A DNA stretch of 7,538 nucleotides, from positions 1-7,538 of the forward strand of contig JALOOY010000064.1 in assembly GCA_025454185.1 (NCBI GenBank), written 5' to 3'. Origin of the DNA: Thermodesulfobacteriota bacterium (lineage in GTDB: Bacteria; Desulfobacterota; RBG-13-43-22). Position numbers and translations under genes: made by a program. The notes beneath the pieces were generated by a model. It saw nothing but the letters and a program-made list of their open reading frames with translations, made no database searches and was not told the origin of the DNA. This document shows, piece after piece, positions 6,257 to 7,538 of this stretch (positions are counted from its first letter, which is position 1; each line of letters starts with the position of its first letter).

Positions 6257-7538
6257 ATGCCCTCCGCCCGCGCCTGGGCCCTTGATTGCCTTCTCCAGGG
6301 TGAAAACAAGGACCGCTTCCCCGATCGCCTCCTGGCCGATTTATACCGGCAACACCCGGAGATCCCCTCTCTGGACCGGGCCTTCATCCAGCAACTGGTT
6401 TTTGGCGTCTACCGCTGGAGGGCTTCTATCGACTGGGTCCTGGACAAATTTTCCAGGACCCCGCTCCCTAGACTATCTTTTCGCCTGCTTTGCCTGTTGC
6501 GTCTGGGGGCCTTTCAGATCCTCTTCTTGGACAAGGTCCCGGTTTCCGCGGCCGTAAACGAAGCGGTCGAGCTGGCCAAGTCCGGCCCGGCGCCCTGGAC
6601 CGGTGGGATGGTCAACGGGGTCCTGCGCGCCCTGGTTCGGGAGAAGGAGACGCTGAACCTCCCCGATTCCCAGGACCTTGTGGCCTATCTGACGATCACC
6701 CAATCCCACCCGGAATGGCTGGTCCGGTTCTGGATAGAATCACTGGGCCCCCGGGAGACCACGGCTCTCTGTGAAGCGGATAACCGGATACCCCCTTTGA
6801 CCCTGCGGACCAATACCCTGAAAATCAGCCGTTCGACCCTGTTGGAGCAACTGCGAAATACCTTCGCCGACTTGGAGCCGACGATCTACTCTCCGGAAGG
6901 GATTCGGGTCGCCCACCCCCGCACGGCGTTGCAGGACATTCCCGAATACCGGCAGGGTCTTTTTCAGATCCAGGACGAGGCCTCCCAGATGATCGCCTTC
7001 CTCCTGGATCCGCAGCCGGGGGAAAGAATCCTGGACCTGTGCGCCGGTTTCGGCGGCAAGGCCACCCATTTGGCCCAGCGCCTGGAAAGTCGGGGAGAGC
7101 TACTGGCCGTGGATCGGGATTCCCGGAAAATCCGGGACCTGGCCCAGAATGCCCGTCGGCTCGGGCTTTCCATCATCCGGGGACTGCCTGCGGACATTCT
7201 GGGACCGGACCTGCCTCGAAAGGCCCCGGCGCCTTTCGACCGGATCCTGGTCGACGCCCCCTGCAGCGGCTGGGGGGTAATCCGGCGCCATCCGGACCTC
7301 AAGTGGCGGGTACGGCTTGAAGACAGCGACCGACTGGCCCAACAGCAAATTAAATTCTTGCAAAAGGCATCCGGATGGCTTAAATCCGGAGGAGTGCTGG
7401 TCTACGCCACCTGCACCCTGTGCCCGGAGGAAAATGAGCGGGTCGTCGAACGCTTCTTGAACGAAAACCCCGGCTTTCGCCTGGAACCGGCCGGACCCTT
7501 TCTCCCGGAAGGCGCAAGGGACCTGTCCGATCCCCGGG
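6257..7538 (+). CDS. rsmB: 16S rRNA (cytosine-967-C5)-methyltransferase RsmB, 3' end cut by the window
   Basis: RsmB uses S-adenosylmethionine to methylate C967 of 16S rRNA. The window holds 427 codons without a stop, close to the E. coli length (about 429), so only the tail is missing. The N-terminal NusB-like RNA-binding domain (about 1-140) includes DRAFIQQLVFGVYRWR. The methyltransferase domain has QDEASQ (239-244), LDLCAGFGGK (259-268), VDAPCSGWGV with C336, and YATCTLCPEEN with C386. The two catalytic cysteines are 50 residues apart, as in the E. coli enzyme (C325 and C375). CAGFGGK replaces the commoner CAAPGGK, and SGWGV the commoner SGTGV. The ATG at 6257 follows the fmt stop after one codon (TCC) in the same frame, with no clear ribosome binding site, so expression probably depends on translation of fmt. 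From memory, many relatives have a DUF116 gene between fmt and rsmB; none is present here. Confidence 0.94.
   Translation, partial: MPSARAWALDCLLQGENKDRFPDRLLADLYRQHPEIPSLDRAFIQQLVFGVYRWRASIDWVLDKFSRTPLPRLSFRLLCLLRLGAFQILFLDKVPVSAAVNEAVELAKSGPAPWTGGMVNGVLRALVREKETLNLPDSQDLVAYLTITQSHPEWLVRFWIESLGPRETTALCEADNRIPPLTLRTNTLKISRSTLLEQLRNTFADLEPTIYSPEGIRVAHPRTALQDIPEYRQGLFQIQDEASQMIAFLLDPQPGERILDLCAGFGGKATHLAQRLESRGELLAVDRDSRKIRDLAQNARRLGLSIIRGLPADILGPDLPRKAPAPFDRILVDAPCSGWGVIRRHPDLKWRVRLEDSDRLAQQQIKFLQKASGWLKSGGVLVYATCTLCPEENERVVERFLNENPGFRLEPAGPFLPEGARDLSDPR

Overview
The window is about 7.5 kb of GC-rich bacterial chromosome made almost wholly of conserved housekeeping genes. GC-rich third codon positions, an 803-residue long-form PriA, the priA-def-fmt-rsmB order and the RsmB variant motif CAGFGGK together suggest Desulfobacterota (the former Deltaproteobacteria). 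That assignment is inference from recalled family patterns, not a search result. I see no mobile element, CRISPR array, RNA gene or phage gene.

Left arm, minus strand: a two-gene unit of a MoxR-family AAA+ ATPase (1207-2115) and a CoxE-like von Willebrand A protein (45-1232), overlapping by 26 bases. Both look intact, with complete Walker and MIDAS residues. Such pairs usually act together as a chaperone or insertase for a specific target enzyme complex, but no target gene is visible here. The first 44 bases may hold the start of a further minus-strand gene, which cannot be judged.

Right arm, plus strand: priA (replication restart helicase) starts divergently from the MoxR gene and is preceded by a good extended -10 promoter. 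A 181-base gap follows. It carries two weak hairpins, a sigma70-like promoter (TTGACT, 17 bases, TACATT) and a 35-base tandem array of five 7-base units in the presumed leader. Then come def, fmt and rsmB, tightly packed: def and fmt overlap by 14 bases, and fmt and rsmB are 3 bases apart. Def and Fmt work at opposite ends of the same pathway: Fmt formylates initiator Met-tRNA and Def removes the formyl group from new proteins. RsmB methylates 16S rRNA, so the unit serves translation. rsmB runs off the right edge.

I found no clear new biological system. The observations most worth checking are the heptamer array ahead of def and a perfect 12-bp hairpin inside the VWA gene.
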